A stretch of 64,000 nt of DNA from Acestrorhynchus altus (taxonomy: Eukaryota > Chordata > Actinopteri > Characiformes > Acestrorhynchidae). How positions within the stretch are numbered: position 1 is the first letter of the stretch; each line of letters begins with the position of its first letter. The notes below the pieces were generated by a model. It had not been told where the DNA came from and ran no database searches. It worked only from the letters and a program-made list of their open reading frames with translations. This document shows, one piece after another, positions 1 to 11,794 of this stretch. Location: the NCBI GenBank assembly GCA_034509495.1, contig CM067507.1, positions 30,643,892 through 30,707,891 of the forward strand. Reading direction: 5' to 3'. A program made the translations under genes and the position numbers.

Positions 1-54
1 TCTGTCTATCTCAGTGGGACTTGGCCAATGATCCAAAGGGACTTGCCCACTGAG

Positions 55-1115
55 CCACCATTTGGCCACTGAACTAACAGGCACATATTGTCCTTCAGGA
101 TTTTCTGATAGAGCGCAGAATTCATTGATAACTGACATTTGGAAAAATCAAACCCAGACCATCAAACTACCACCACCATGTTTGACTGTTGGTATGATGT
201 TCTTGTGCTTGATGCAGTGTTAGCTGTGTTAGACAGATATAAAAGGACCCATGTGTTTTAAAAGGTTCCACCTTTCAGTCTTAGGACTCGTGTAGATGTT
301 TGGCAAATGTCACCATTGTTTCTGGTTAGCTGTCTTCATCAGGCGCCCACAGCAGCCTTGTTTCAAACTGATAATGTTTATCTGTCTTGCATTACTTCTG
401 CAATTCTTTTATTCGGGCATCTCTATTAACAGTATATTAATATATACTTATATTAATGGTTTTATAATGGTATTTTATGATTTAAAGTGGCATTACCAGT
501 GCAGTATGGACTACTGCCTCACCCTGACAGTGGGCCTGCAGGCAACTAGAGAGTGCTTCATGACCCACTCGTGGTCCTCATCCCACAGGTTGAGAAAACA
601 TGATGTAGATGATGTTTAGCAAATATAAGATGAGCTTTTGTGTTCCTATTTGTCAGCAGTGGTTCGTGACTTGCAACTCTCACATAGATACAATTTTTCT
701 CCAGTGTCATCCTCGTGCATATTTACATTAACTAAGGCAGGAGATGCCTGCATTTAGCTGTCAATACCAAAACGTTTGGTAGACTGGCCACTCTTGAAGG
801 CTCCACAATTTCTCCATTTGTGAACAACAGCTCTCACTGAAGCTTGGAGGCCTACCAAGGCTCTGTAGCCTTTTCCAGAGTGGGAGACTCCAACTGTCAT
901 TTGCATTTAGTGACTGATTGATTTAGTAGCTAAGGGTAAATTCCTTTTTCCCACGGGTGATCCGAGTTTTGAATACATCTTTATTTTAAATAAATTGAAT
1001 TGTCATTTAAAGACTGCACTGCATTTACTTGTGTCCCAAAACATTTAAATGTGGCAAATATGTGAAAGTTGAACCTTTTCAAATGGGGAGAATACACTTT
1101 CCCCCAGTATTTTAT
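55..1115 (-). mobile_element. Degenerate Tc1-like DNA transposon (transposase relic)
   Basis: Reading the minus strand from about 890 downward, a helix-turn-helix-like stretch GKGYRALVGLQASVRAVVHK can be translated, followed by WRNCGAF. This resembles the DNA-binding N-terminus of Tc1-family transposases. At about 184-155 the frame reads KHGGGSLMVW, the usual block after the first catalytic Asp, and at about 135-95 it reads NSALYQKILKD. Stops and frame breaks separate these blocks, so it is dead. The high-coordinate end (about 1030-1108) is AT-rich and ends near cactttcccccagt, like the inverted terminus of this family as I remember it. About 300 bases near 312-605 look inserted. The low-coordinate end is cut or lost near the window edge. 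Family membership rests on translated motifs plus memory; boundaries are approximate. Confidence 0.8.
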
Positions 1116-2394
1116 GTGTTTTACTGGTTGTATGTGATAACTGCTGTAGTTACAGTGAAGAAAAGAATCAATTTAAAATCCTTAAACCCATTTAAAGCTT
1201 AATCCAACGAACAATAAAAGTGATTCATCTCCCACAATTGTATCTAACTGGGCTAGTTTTGCCCACTGTGTGAATGTGAGTGTATATATTATACTCATGA
1301 GACTGACGAGTCTGGATCTGAAGCCCTTTAACTGCTGTATGAGCTTATCGTTATATTTCCCCTGGTTATTGAAGTATTGGAAGCCAGTAATTTCATTTCC
1401 GGCAAGTGCAAATTCCTTTTCAGTAACATATGTCCATATTTGCACTAGGCCATTATGATACCTCCCCCTCAGCGTGCTTAGGGAGCCATAAAGAAGCTTA
1501 TGCAGCTTAATGCACTGCAGCGTGAATGCTGGTGATATTTCTACTGAGATAGCACAGTTTCTGATAATGACTTTCGTAGACTTTATCGTAATGGGCCAAA
1601 CGAAGCGACACTATGGAACAGCACTTAGAAAAATGAATAGCAGTCATTCAGCAGCCTCATCACTTATCTCTGACAGCTCGAAGAGAGGAGGGCTCTCTGA
1701 CATGCTCACTAAATACCCATAACCCATAACACACCAAATTATTGCCACTAGGACATGGACCTCTCAGATACGGTCACTGGAGTGCTCATGCCCTGTCAGT
1801 CATTTTGTCACTCAGAGCCCAGACATCAGGTACAGTAATGGGGAATCTCACTGTCATTTATTTTGAAGCAGCACATGACCTATGATGAACCCTCTACAAG
1901 TGTAACTAACAGGTTTTGACAACTAACACAAACTTTACTCTAACTTTTTAGCAGGCAAAGAAAGTATTCTTTAACTTATTTAAATTGTCAGTCTATTCAT
2001 GGGAATTTATTCATTTCTATTTTTTATTTTCAGGATTATATATGTGGGTTGACATAAGATATAACTGTTCAAAATAAAAACATGATTTGTGTGTGTTCTG
2101 TGCGATTTGTGTGAAAGTGTTCTGTTTCTATTGCTGGATGAACATTTTGAGGAGTGTATTTGTTTTGTCACACTACTTTTGAACGTATGTCCTTTGATCA
2201 TGCAGCTGCTACACTCCTACTCTATTTTTCGGACATTTGATGCAAGTTACTTACAAGTGACAAAACCATCCTCAGAAACACTACCTACCACCAGTCACAG
2301 CTGATTAAAAAACCAAATCACTTTAAGATGCGTTAGTGGAGCACGAAATCACACCACATTTATTACACTAAAACAATTTCAGGTGGCCGTCAAT
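1116..2394. other. No feature recognised (AT-rich intergenic)
   Basis: Plain AT-rich sequence without microsatellites, transposase motifs or a credible ORF. The open frames here are short and have no recognisable domain. Confidence 0.5.
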
Positions 2395-2610
2395 ACAAAA
2401 CAGCCTTCAGAACTTCTGCAAAAGCCTTGCATCTCCATGATTTCCGTATTTTACCTTTTGACATCATTTGAATCTGGCAGATGTTCCTGAATCTGAGTTG
2501 ATGATGATGAATCTGTTTACACTGTTCACTGTTCATGAGGAATGGACCAATAGGAATGCTTCAAAATGATCTGGAATACAACCATTTTTAACGTCCAATG
2601 AATGTTAAGA
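2395..2610 (+). repeat. Dispersed repeat family, copy A
   Basis: It contains the ordered blocks that recur in this window near 32480, 36025, 57860 and (reversed) 40370: gccttgcatctccat, aatctggcag, gaatggaccaatagg followed by aatgct, and a closing block resembling a Ttcyattgaaagtta motif (here aatgaatgttaag). No coding potential is apparent. The family was defined by comparison inside the window; its class is unknown. Confidence 0.55.
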
Positions 2611-3059
2611 TGGTTTAACAGGTTCTGCTATAAGGTTGAAGTGATTTACAGCCTTTACTGATGAAATTGAACATCAGGTTAAACACTGAATTATGTAGAA
2701 TGTCTAGAAATATGCACATACTAAGATAATATTAAACATGGCTGATTAATCTGTTTAAACACAGATCAGAATCAACCCAAAATCAACATTATAATACTTC
2801 TGCCAAATCCCTCGTAAATATATATTTTCTGTAAGATGAGGGACAGCCACCAAACGTTCCACACCTGTATTAATGTATGGTACGGTACCTGACCTTGCTC
2901 AACCCACAGATCAAATCGCTGCATTTACTTTGCTATAACAGTTTATTCCCCAAAGTCCCCTTTTCATCAGTGCTGGCTTTGACTGTTGTCCCTGTCCTTG
3001 TGTTTAGACCACACTCAGATCAGTGACCTGACTCCTTCTTATTAAGCTCTGAGAGCACA
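2611..3059. other. No feature recognised
   Basis: Unremarkable intergenic sequence; nothing repeated elsewhere in the window was noticed. Confidence 0.45.
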
Positions 3060-3790
3060 GAGGCCTTTGTCCTTCTGTGTGCTTTACGGCTTGGGCCCGG
3101 CCTCACAGGAAACAAAGTCACTCTATGAATAAGTAATATGATGGCGAGAGAGTGCCAACTTCCCTTTTAATTAAATTAGATCACATTTAGAAAAAAGGGC
3201 TAGTAGAGAGGAGGCGGGAAAAAAGAGGCCTCTCTTCTTAATTTAGACTTGAAAGTGAGGTATGATCATGCACTCCATACGGGATTAACGACCGTCGTTA
3301 AAAAGAACGACTTTCACACCGGCGCCGCCGCTTTCAAAGTCACGAGGAGGGGAGGACACAGAACCAACTTCATCTGGCTACCGAAGTGGCCACCATGCAG
3401 GGGAGGCTGGAGACGCATATTGTTCTGTGAGGCTTTTTCACCTCTTATGAGACAGACTGTGCATTCAGAAGCCAAATGAAATGGCCATTCAGTGCTGAGA
3501 ACAACATTAGAAGGCAGAGCGAGAGTAAATCCCTCCATGACAGGAGATAAAAGAAGTGTGCACCAGTAACTGTCTGATTCATGCACGTTAGCATGGGTTG
3601 CTATGGGCGTCCCGCTACCATGGTTACCAAGTCAATGAGGACACATGGGACGTGGCCTAGGGGCAATGGGAGGGGAAGGAGGAGACGCAGACTTGTACTT
3701 AACCTCACACTGTCTGCTATTTCCCAGTGGCCTCAGCAGATGTGCTGCGAGATGTATTGTCAGCATTTTAGTCAGGGATAATTGTGTGAT
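3060..3790. promoter_or_regulatory. Candidate conserved non-coding element (composition and motifs only)
   Basis: This block differs from its surroundings. It has more CpG, no simple repeats, homeodomain-type ttaattaaatta, a perfect CpG-containing palindrome at 3285-3301 and an X-box-like GGTAACCATGGTAGC on the minus strand at 3614-3628. Such texture is common in vertebrate enhancers, but no alignment was possible, so function is inference. Both strands carry overlapping open frames of 76-90 codons that look like by-products of the higher GC. Confidence 0.25.
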
Positions 3791-4988
3791 TCAATAGAAT
3801 TTAATTGCTCACAGCGAAACAACTGCAACTACATAATTCATAAAGATGCAACACATGGAGGAGCTTCTTAAAAGTGCTGAACAAAGCTGTTAGATTAAAA
3901 TTATAATTAATTTATTATTATTATTATTATTATAAATAATTGCAGAATAATGCAATAATAAATTATAAAATAATTAAAAATAATAAAAGAGCCAAAAACA
4001 CATAAGATCACAATAAACCCCTAATGTCAGCAAAGCAGTAACACCTGGCTAAAATACTAAAGAGTAGTTAACATCTAGCAAACATACACAGAGTATTCAA
4101 CATTTAGCGAATATAAGCTAGAATAACTAATAACATCTTGCTAATATATGTAAGAATAGTTCATATCAAGCTATCATTTAAAAGGTAAAACTATTTTAAG
4201 TTGTTTAATGTGCTGAATAAAATCACACACAATTAAAAAATAAATAAAATAAAGAATTATATAAATAATAATTCAAATGTTTGAAACAAACCTTTACCAA
4301 CTCTCTGCACTCTGCATTGTTTTCTGCCATATGGAATCCAGCTCAAACACTGAGATAAGGCGGACTGCAAGCTGCTTTCTGACCTTCTTAGTCACCCAGC
4401 TGGCACTAACCACCCAATCATTATTATCCCAATTACCAGTACGATGTTGCCCTATTCAGGGTGGCTTCAGTGGGCCGTGGAGATGCCACTGTGGTGGGGG
4501 AGGATGGAAGAGGAACAAAAGGAGAACATTATGGAGGAAGAAGCCTTTGTCTAGGTTATTTTAATCCCCATATATGACAGATGCTGGAACATTGATGCTT
4601 TCCATATGAAAGATCATCACAGTTTCAGACCTTCAGACCTCAGAAATATGGAGGCTTTCAGAGCCTAAGTGGGGGCCACGGGGGGATCAGCCCTGAAACA
4701 TTTGTGTTTTGAAGAGTGATGGATTTGACTGTTGTATTCTGATGACTTTTCCTATATAAGCAGCACATACACTATTATATTAAAACTGTATTTATCCACA
4801 AAAAACATCAAATAATGATATGTAACTTGTTTGCCTTCAGAACCTTTTAAATGATGGAGGTAGCTCAAGCAAATCAGTCATCAATCAAATCAATAGCTCT
4901 CACTCCATAGACAGAGAAATACAAGTAGTATGTGATATGTAATGAACCTGAAAATGCTTACAATTGTAATTATAAAATATATATATAA
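3791..4988. other. AT-rich stretch with short (TTA)n; nothing else recognised
   Basis: Positions 3911-3935 are a short (TTA)n run in a very AT-rich context. The rest, including a GC-richer patch at about 4360-4560, matched nothing I recognise. Confidence 0.45.
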
Positions 4989-5053
4989 CCTTAATTTCCC
5001 TGAAGGAACCCTCCCAAGGGATCAATAAAGTTCTATTCTATATATATATATAT
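4989..5053 (+). mobile_element. 3' end of a fish non-LTR retrotransposon
   Basis: The string ccttaatttccctgaagg, then gggatcaataaagttc and a short (TA)n tail, matches the 3' terminus of a common fish LINE, which usually ends in 'aataaagt' plus a tetranucleotide tail. Only this short 5'-truncated end is visible. Confidence 0.5.
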
Positions 5054-5639
5054 TTCAATGTATGAAACCGAGAGTGGAGAGCAGATTACAGAGGTCCACT
5101 CAAGAATGTCAATAATAAAAAAAAAAAAACATCTTTATCTACTGTGGGATCTGATGGTATCATAATGCTCTACTTGCGTTGAAAAGGTAGCAGTGGGCAG
5201 CATTAGAGGCTTCCTTGTAGCAGCTTAGGTCTGACTCAAAAAGGAGATAAGTGTCCATTTGGGGGATGGCAAGTGAAGGAAGTGTAGATTAAGCCTTTGC
5301 ACCTGTGGGGAACCACACAAGTCCTCTAGAGCAGCTCTGATTCAGAGAAGCACTGGTTTTCATAAGCCAATCTCTCAACATTATAAGTGTGAAGGGAGAT
5401 TATGTGTTTTGTGATGGGTTTCTACGCTCAATGTCGTATTTAATGACAAGTAGAGTTGCTGCAAATGTACTGTTATATCATTGTTTCTCCAGTGCCTCCC
5501 TCGTGGAACCTTGTAGTGTCCAGCGGATTCATTTGTTTTTTTTATGTTACTAGAATACACTGCAAGTCCCAATTTGGAGGACACCCCTCCTAATGAATGC
5601 CTTTCATCAAGTTGACATAGACCTATTTGCACCTAACAC
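5054..5639. other. No feature recognised
   Basis: Contains a short poly(A) near 5117 and otherwise unremarkable sequence. Confidence 0.45.
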
Positions 5640-5960
5640 CCAGCATGGGCTAGAGGGGCAGTAGAACTGTATTCTCTGGAATGATGGTGCTCCATCTAAT
5701 ATTTTTGGGATGAGTCGTGCAGCTGGGGGTGAGGGGGGTGGTGGTCATCTAAAAACCTGACCTCATTAAATCTCTTGTCACAAAATGCAATTAAACCCTC
5801 ACAGCAATGCTCCACAATCTAGCAGAAAGCCTTCTCTGGACAGTACAGAAAGTTACTCTAACAATTTTTATTTAATTTATTAAATTTTTTTATTAAATCT
5901 TTAATACTCTTGATTTCAAAAGAAACAATCAGATGGTTTCCTAATATTTTATCCATAGTG
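5640..5960 (+). mobile_element. Tc1-like transposon relic, family T1, copy 1
   Basis: The blocks ttctctggaatgatgg, cctgacctcattaaatctct, cagcaatgctccacaatcta, agaaagccttc and a terminal cctaatattttatccatagt occur in order. The same ordered blocks recur at 33155-33520 (reversed) and 60360-60573, and in part at 8310 and 18450. They correspond to the C-terminal half and right end of a Tc1-like transposase (LWNDG around the first catalytic Asp, then the usual end). Many stops and indels are present; it is not functional. Confidence 0.65.
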
Positions 5961-6731
5961 GCCATTGTTTCTTTACAGAAACTGATTCAAGGAATGTTGA
6001 TTCAAATTTGTTTTTCAATCTATTTCATCTGTGATATTTGTAAGAACAACACACCAACTACATCTCATTCATTAACCAGTGAGTAGGATCAGGTATACTC
6101 CAGCAGTTCCCCAATCCGGTGTCGAAGAAAACAATTATAATCAGTGGAACAGCAAGTATGACAACTGTGGTCACTTTTTTGTTGCTTCCATTAGTGTAGT
6201 CAACTGCAATCTGTTCAAATAACAATGTGAACATCATGTAAACAACAAAGCACACCACAGGATGATCTTTTTTAAGCAAATCATACGTCAACATGCTGAC
6301 CTTTCTCCATAATCTGTGCAATTGATGACTACTCCACAACACTCACTGAAAGTCGTATGATGTTCTCCAATCACAGGCAATAATTGGTACTAAACGATGA
6401 CAAATATAGCATCTAGAAGAGTGATCACTGTCTGAGAATGTATGACCTCATTGGTGTGACCTCATAGGCCACAAAAATGTCTCAACAGCACAATTAATAT
6501 TTGTGACCCAGGGCTATATGGCCTGAACACTCAGGATCTGCTGGCAGCCGGAGTTAATTAGTCACTGTACTTGTCTTGTTGGAATATATCTCCTCAGTCT
6601 TCTCTTTTCTCATTTTTGGTACCAGCTTGTTGAAATTTTTGCTTATAAAGATCATAACCATCAACCAATAGTTCAGCGGTACAAAATTTCCTCAACAAAA
6701 TCTGTCTCTCCTTCTGCTAAAAAGCTGCTAT
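5961..6731. other. No feature recognised
   Basis: A minus-strand frame at 6058-6342 encodes 94 residues with hydrophobic stretches, but it has no recognisable family and no gene context, so it is not called. Confidence 0.45.
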
Positions 6732-6760
6732 TGTGTGTGTGTGTGTGTTAGAGAGAGAGA
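6732..6760. repeat. Compound (GT)n(GA)n microsatellite
   Basis: GT at 6732-6748, then GA at 6751-6760. Confidence 0.9.
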
Positions 6761-6940
6761 GGAGAGCAGAAGATGCTGGCCAGATGTTGGGCCAGCATGG
6801 GCATCTGTCTCATAAAGCTTCAGCAGACAGACAAATGCATGACAAGTGCAGAGCATCAAAGCACAGACCAGGAGCTGCGGAAATCTCCTCAGATTTTCCA
6901 CTTTGCACAATGGAAGGGCATGCAAGTATGTACACACATG

Positions 6941-6943
<3 letters not shown>

Positions 6944-7014
<71 letters not shown>
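6944..7014. repeat. (CA)n microsatellite, about 35 units
   Basis: An essentially perfect CA run of about 71 bases, preceded by tacacacatgcata. Open frames crossing it are poly-dipeptide artefacts. Confidence 0.97.
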
Positions 7015-7018
<4 letters not shown>

Positions 7019-7110
7019 TCGCATGATATGTCCAATACTTTCTAAAGCAGTAGGCGGAGCAAGTGTCTAACCAGAGAGCTGAACAGGTGGTGTGGGCAAA
7101 TGGGCAAGTC

Positions 7111-7123
7111 TGTGTGTGTGTGC

Positions 7124-7168
<45 letters not shown>

Positions 7169-7179
7169 TCTGTCTGTCT
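7111..7179. repeat. Compound (GT)n(GA)n(TGTC)n microsatellite
   Basis: GT with one GC interruption at 7111-7138, GA to 7166, then TGTC repeats to 7179. Confidence 0.95.
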
Positions 7180-7326
7180 AAGATCAGGACATGGGGTTAT
7201 ACTGATGTTGTGACAGCTGAGGCTCTAGTTCATTTCATCCCTATAATGCACAAATCCACCATGCACTGCCAAGAAAATAGCAACTCTGAGAGGCCAAGTC
7301 CTATCTGTCATTGCCTTACTAATCTT

Positions 7327-7356
7327 TGTGTGTGTACGTGTGTGTGTGTGTGTGTC
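7327..7356. repeat. (GT)n microsatellite
   Basis: About 30 bases of GT with one interruption (tacgtg). Confidence 0.9.
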
Positions 7357-7733
7357 TGCCTTTCTCTTGCTGCCCACCCTTCCCTAGTGAGCTATCCAGA
7401 GACCACTAAAGAACTGTATGTTAGCCCTTCATGTAAATATGCATGTTAACATGACATTAGCAGCACGCTGCAGTGAGAGTTTGTATTCGAGGGATGATCA
7501 TTAATAACAATACTTTCAGTGACACAAATATGAAGAGTATAAAAGTTTTATGGTTTTACACAAAACTGCAATGAAGAGTCAACTTTTTTCTATAGAAAAA
7601 ACAACTTTCTTTGTTTCTATAGAAGTAAAATATTTATATGCATATTTACATAATTAACTATAAACATATTTGGGATAAAAAGGTAATTGTGGCATGCATA
7701 AGTATTATTTCAATAAAACATGAAATATATAGA

Positions 7734-7831
7734 GCCCTATGAAATCTTTTATTTTTTCCCAAATTACAGTAATTTTTTTCTTTCCTTTTTCCTTATTTAG
7801 ATTTTACAATTAAGAGAAGATTTCATAGGGC
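7734..7831. mobile_element. 98-bp hairpin element with perfect 15-bp inverted ends
   Basis: The left arm gccctatgaaatctt (7734-7748) is perfectly reversed as aagatttcatagggc (7817-7831). Pairing extends imperfectly outward. The loop is about 68 bases, AT-rich and non-coding. It looks like a miniature inverted-repeat element, but no target duplication was identified. Confidence 0.6.
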
Positions 7832-7873
7832 CTAAACATGCTGTTTTAATAAAAAGAAATATATTACAGAACA

Positions 7874-7876
<3 letters not shown>

Positions 7877-7938
<62 letters not shown>

Positions 7939-7941
7939 GTT

Positions 7942-8006
<65 letters not shown>
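7877..8006. repeat. (TA)n-(CA)n-(TA)n block
   Basis: TA from 7877 to 7926, CA to 7938, the spacer gtttat, then TA to about 8006. It is self-complementary and could extrude a cruciform; exact length in the assembly is uncertain. Confidence 0.95.
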
Positions 8007-8007
<1 letters not shown>

Positions 8008-8309
8008 TGTTTTACATTTTCACTAAAAGGTTTCAGTACAGTACAACTAAAGGTTTCAGTAAGGGCGACCAAACCTAAGACTTAAGAATACACATAAGAC
8101 TCACAGAGAATCTTAGCTCAAGGGACTGTTGCTGCTGGTTTATTCATACTACAGGGAGCCCTTTTCAGTTTCACAACTGAGGGTCACATCTTTCTGAAAG
8201 GTCACTGAAAAACATCCAAATACAACAAAAAAATTCTATGAAAAACATTCCTCAGTGTCTGTTAAAGATTCAACTCGTAGGCGCTGAGGAAGGAAGCACT
8301 GACCCCTGA
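8007..8309. other. No feature recognised
   Basis: The short direct repeat aaggtttcagta occurs twice near 8028 and 8050; otherwise plain. Confidence 0.4.
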
Positions 8310-8470
8310 AGTCAGGAAAATGTCCTGTCCTGCTCAAACAGAGGATCACTGCATCCCTTCATCTATGCCCAACTGATCCCAAGATTACTGGATGGGGCTC
8401 TATCATTCCAGAGAACCCTGGGAGGCTGGGAGGCTAAATACCCCTCTAGACCACACCTGGTACCAGACTT
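8310..8470 (-). mobile_element. Tc1-like transposon relic, family T1, copy 2
   Basis: On the minus strand the blocks ctctagaggggtatttagcc, ggttctctggaatgatagag, ccccatccagta and cttgggatcagttg follow each other. They parallel copy 1 at 5650-5720 and copy 4 at 33155-33520. It includes the LWND region around the first catalytic Asp and is truncated at both ends. Confidence 0.55.
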
Positions 8471-9825
8471 ATTCTAAAACACCAAAGTCATTTTAAGCAG
8501 CCATTCTTAGTACCAGAGCAAAAGATCTCCCGGTACGTATTCTCAGCCTTACGACTCCAGTAGAAACTACACAACACACACTTGGTCTTGGTGAAGTGAA
8601 TCCGCACAGAGGTGGCCAAACACGATCCATGAAAGAAGAAGAGGAACTACTGTAGACATGATGATTATTAAGACTCTTGCCAGCTTCTACATTATCTCTC
8701 TTATCTCCCACAGCTTATTGCTTTCCACCTAATGCCAGGCAGCATCAGAATGGAGGGGTGCACCACATCGTCTTCCCCTCAAGATTTGCCTCTCCCTCTT
8801 GGTGCAGAATGCTGCTCAGGGCTTTTGTGCAGAAATCGGTTTATAAAGCTGGATTTTATTGTGTTGCATCGCCTTAGGGCACAGTGTGAGGGATGAGCCA
8901 TATCACATCTACGCCCACACCAAAAAAAAAAAGAGAGAGAGGAAAATATACTAATAATCTCTTTCATCTGCTTGGGTTGGAGGTAACACAGTTTCACCGT
9001 GAAAAATATATGAAGAAGGAAAAACAGAAAATCGCAATTTGGAAAATATTAGAGGGAGCTGGGGAAGTAACAGGATTGTACAAGACCATGTAGCGACATA
9101 TATCTCCAGTGCCTCATGATTCCTCTCACAGCTCTCCATTTGCTGTGTACGTTGGGCCTGAAAAATTCTGGCACCTCGCTGTCAATTGCACATGGCCACA
9201 AGCCAGAGAAATAGAAATCCATCAAGTCTTCTTCTCATAATGGGCCTACATGGGATCTCTTGCCTCCTACAAATGGATAAGAAGAAAAGTCTGGAACTGC
9301 CAAAAAGTGTCTTTAAAAGAAAGAACAATGCAGCAATAATAACAGACCTGGACAGTAATGGAAGAAGAGAGTGGATTTGAGAAGATTAGCTGGGCTGAGG
9401 TAAATTTAAACTCGGTCAGCCTGCCTGATTCCATTTCAATGGATAAAACGGGAAAAAAAAACCACATTTTTTTTAGGGTGAAAACACATTTGATTGGAGT
9501 GCACTGGGGGGGATTTGTGCACAGTGGGCCACTTTAGGTTTGTAAAATCTCCTGCATGGAGGGACAAAGACTCATGGAAGGTGGGTGGGATGACTTCTCT
9601 GCTACAGGGAATTAAAATTTCCACTGTTTTCTTTTTCTTCTTCCCTCGTTAATTTAACTCTCATTAGCATGCCACAGAAGTGTCTGACTGATGCTCACAC
9701 AGAACCGACAGCAAGCAGTTCAGTATCACACTATTCAATCTTACACATATTCATAAACACACCTACAAGGAGTGGTAAAGGTACACAAATATCACCATTT
9801 GGCAATAATACCCACTTTATTATTG
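8471..9825. other. No feature recognised
   Basis: Contains a short A-run plus (GA)n at 8921-8942. Several 60-72 codon frames on both strands lack any family signature. Confidence 0.45.
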
Positions 9826-10315
9826 GTTATTTCCCAGTAACACACCAGTGAAACTGCTGACAGTTCCGCTGAACCTCATGGTTCAGTACACTTTCAATAG
9901 AGTGGTGGGACAAGTATCAAGGGGTTTAAAAAACTTTTTCATGACACATTCCCCTGTACCTGGCACTTTAACTCAGGGTAACTGCTCATTTAAAAACAAA
10001 ATAATAAATCATCGCTAAATATAAAATAATGTCTTTTATTTGTTCTTTACTCTGTATTAGAGTAATCCATGGTATGAACACATGAATACAGCTCAGTAAT
10101 GTTATCTGTGTTGTTCAACATCTGGCTTTTCCTCTCAGCTCACATTAAATATCATTTTTAAATTGTGGAGCAGGCATCACAAGAAACACTCGCTCGCTAC
10201 CATTTAAAGTGATCTTCATACTATCAAGCTGTGCAGCTGAACTGGCCAGACACCAGTGCCGTCAGCAGTTTCCCAGTAACACAGCAGTTTCACTGGTGTG
10301 TTACTGGGAAATAAC
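9826..10315. mobile_element. 490-bp element with perfect 34-bp terminal inverted repeats
   Basis: The left arm 9826-9859 (begins gttatttcccagtaacac, ends gaaactgctg) is perfectly reverse-complemented at 10282-10315. The inside is AT-rich and has no ORF of note. The right end holds a second, local hairpin (tttcccagtaacac at 10269-10282 pairs with gtgttactgggaaa at 10297-10311). This is the architecture of a non-autonomous DNA element. I saw no clear target-site duplication and do not recognise the family. Confidence 0.65.
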
Positions 10316-10317
10316 TG

Positions 10318-10480
10318 CCTTCCACGGGAGGAGCTCGAGAGCCACCCTGCTCTGCTACTGAGGATGGAACCAGTTGAGGTGGCGCTGGCACCTATTTCAG
10401 ATGCCCCCTGGACATCTCCCCGGAGAGGTGTTCCAGGCACGCCCCACCGGAAGGAGACCGCGGCGTAGACCAAGGACGTT
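10318..10480 (+). mobile_element. LINE ORF2 C-terminal fragment
   Basis: Positions 10374-10478 translate without a stop as LRWRWHLFQMPPGHLPGEVF followed by QARPTGRRPRRRPRT. I recognise this as the region near the end of ORF2 in a common fish non-LTR retrotransposon (typical pattern LRWxGHxxRMPPGRLPGEVF then ACPTGRRPRGRPRTR). Upstream bases from 10318 also fit the element. It begins a few bases after the right arm of the inverted-repeat element and is truncated on both sides. Confidence 0.8.
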
Positions 10481-11794
10481 TCTTGGCAGTCATACAGGGC
10501 TTCGGATTTGCCTTTCTTACCAGCCTAAGTGCAGCTGACTAAAAACATATAAAGCTTTGAAATTTGACACTGATAGATATACTAGTTACTAACTGAAAAA
10601 TAATTGCGACATCCTCAATCTATTAATGAAGCTCTAAGACCATATAGGTAAATTGAACCTTTTACAACCTGCACCAGGCCACATTGATGACTTAGAAGCT
10701 ATGTTTGATTAACTACAAACAAACTGAGTAAATATATCTACATAACTAGTTGAAATCTAAAAATCTCACTGATTATATTTCAGCTGAGCTTCCACAACTC
10801 ATGAAAATAAGCACAGAAGACTGAATAAGGAAATTGCAGACGCTCCTATGGTCAAACTCTCAAAGTGTTTCATGCAATAGAAAGGATCGGAACAATAGCA
10901 GATAAATATGCGACTAAAATCCGAAATATTCAAGGTGAGACATACTGTCTCTGTGTTTCACACTTGATCCAAAACACTCTGTCAAAACACATCTTCAACA
11001 AAAAAACACAAAGAACCTCTCAGTCCACTCATTGTTCACGCTTCTTGTTCACGCATTACGAGTTCCTGGAACTATTACATTATAGGGAAAATTATATTCT
11101 TTCCTAAAGTAGGGGAGTGACAAGGAAAATGTAATCTCCCCTAAAATAATGAATCACAAAATTACTGCGGATGGTCTGTTTTCTGCGATAGGTACACAGG
11201 TATGATCATACACTGTACAGACTGTACTGTACTGGCTGAAGGTGGTGCTGATATCAGACTGACTGTCTGCTGACAGTAACTAAATGTGTTATTTGTTTAT
11301 TTTCTTTTTTGGTAGTTTCAGGCCTCATTCAGGTGGGATTCATTTTACACAAAGAGGCGGAGTAATGTAATTTTACTACAGGACATCTGTAACATTTATC
11401 CATACTACAAATCTGAAAAGTGGGAGTGCCCATTTACTAATAGACCGGTCACCTTCTAAAAATGCAATGATACTTATAAGGCACTTATAGAAATAATGCA
11501 TTTTTAGTTTAATAATAATTAGAACCCTTATGTTCACAGGGGCTCTTATAGGCCATAGGTTTTGCTACACAATGAGAAAAAGGAGTCTTCAGCCCACCTT
11601 TCTGGATAAGGAGGCTGTTTGTCACAGGGTTTAACAACACAATGCACAACAAAACTGAAGGCCAACTCCATTAAGGCTTCCATATTTGTGTATCAAATGA
11701 CTGATTTATATATCAATCAATCAAGTACTGGGACACCTACTGCTTTTTTAGCGGTAGGTAAAAGAATTTATCCTACTTAGGTTGGCAAGTCATG
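10481..11794. other. No feature recognised
   Basis: AT-rich plain sequence. An 80-codon plus-strand frame at 10865-11107 has no recognisable motif. Confidence 0.45.
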
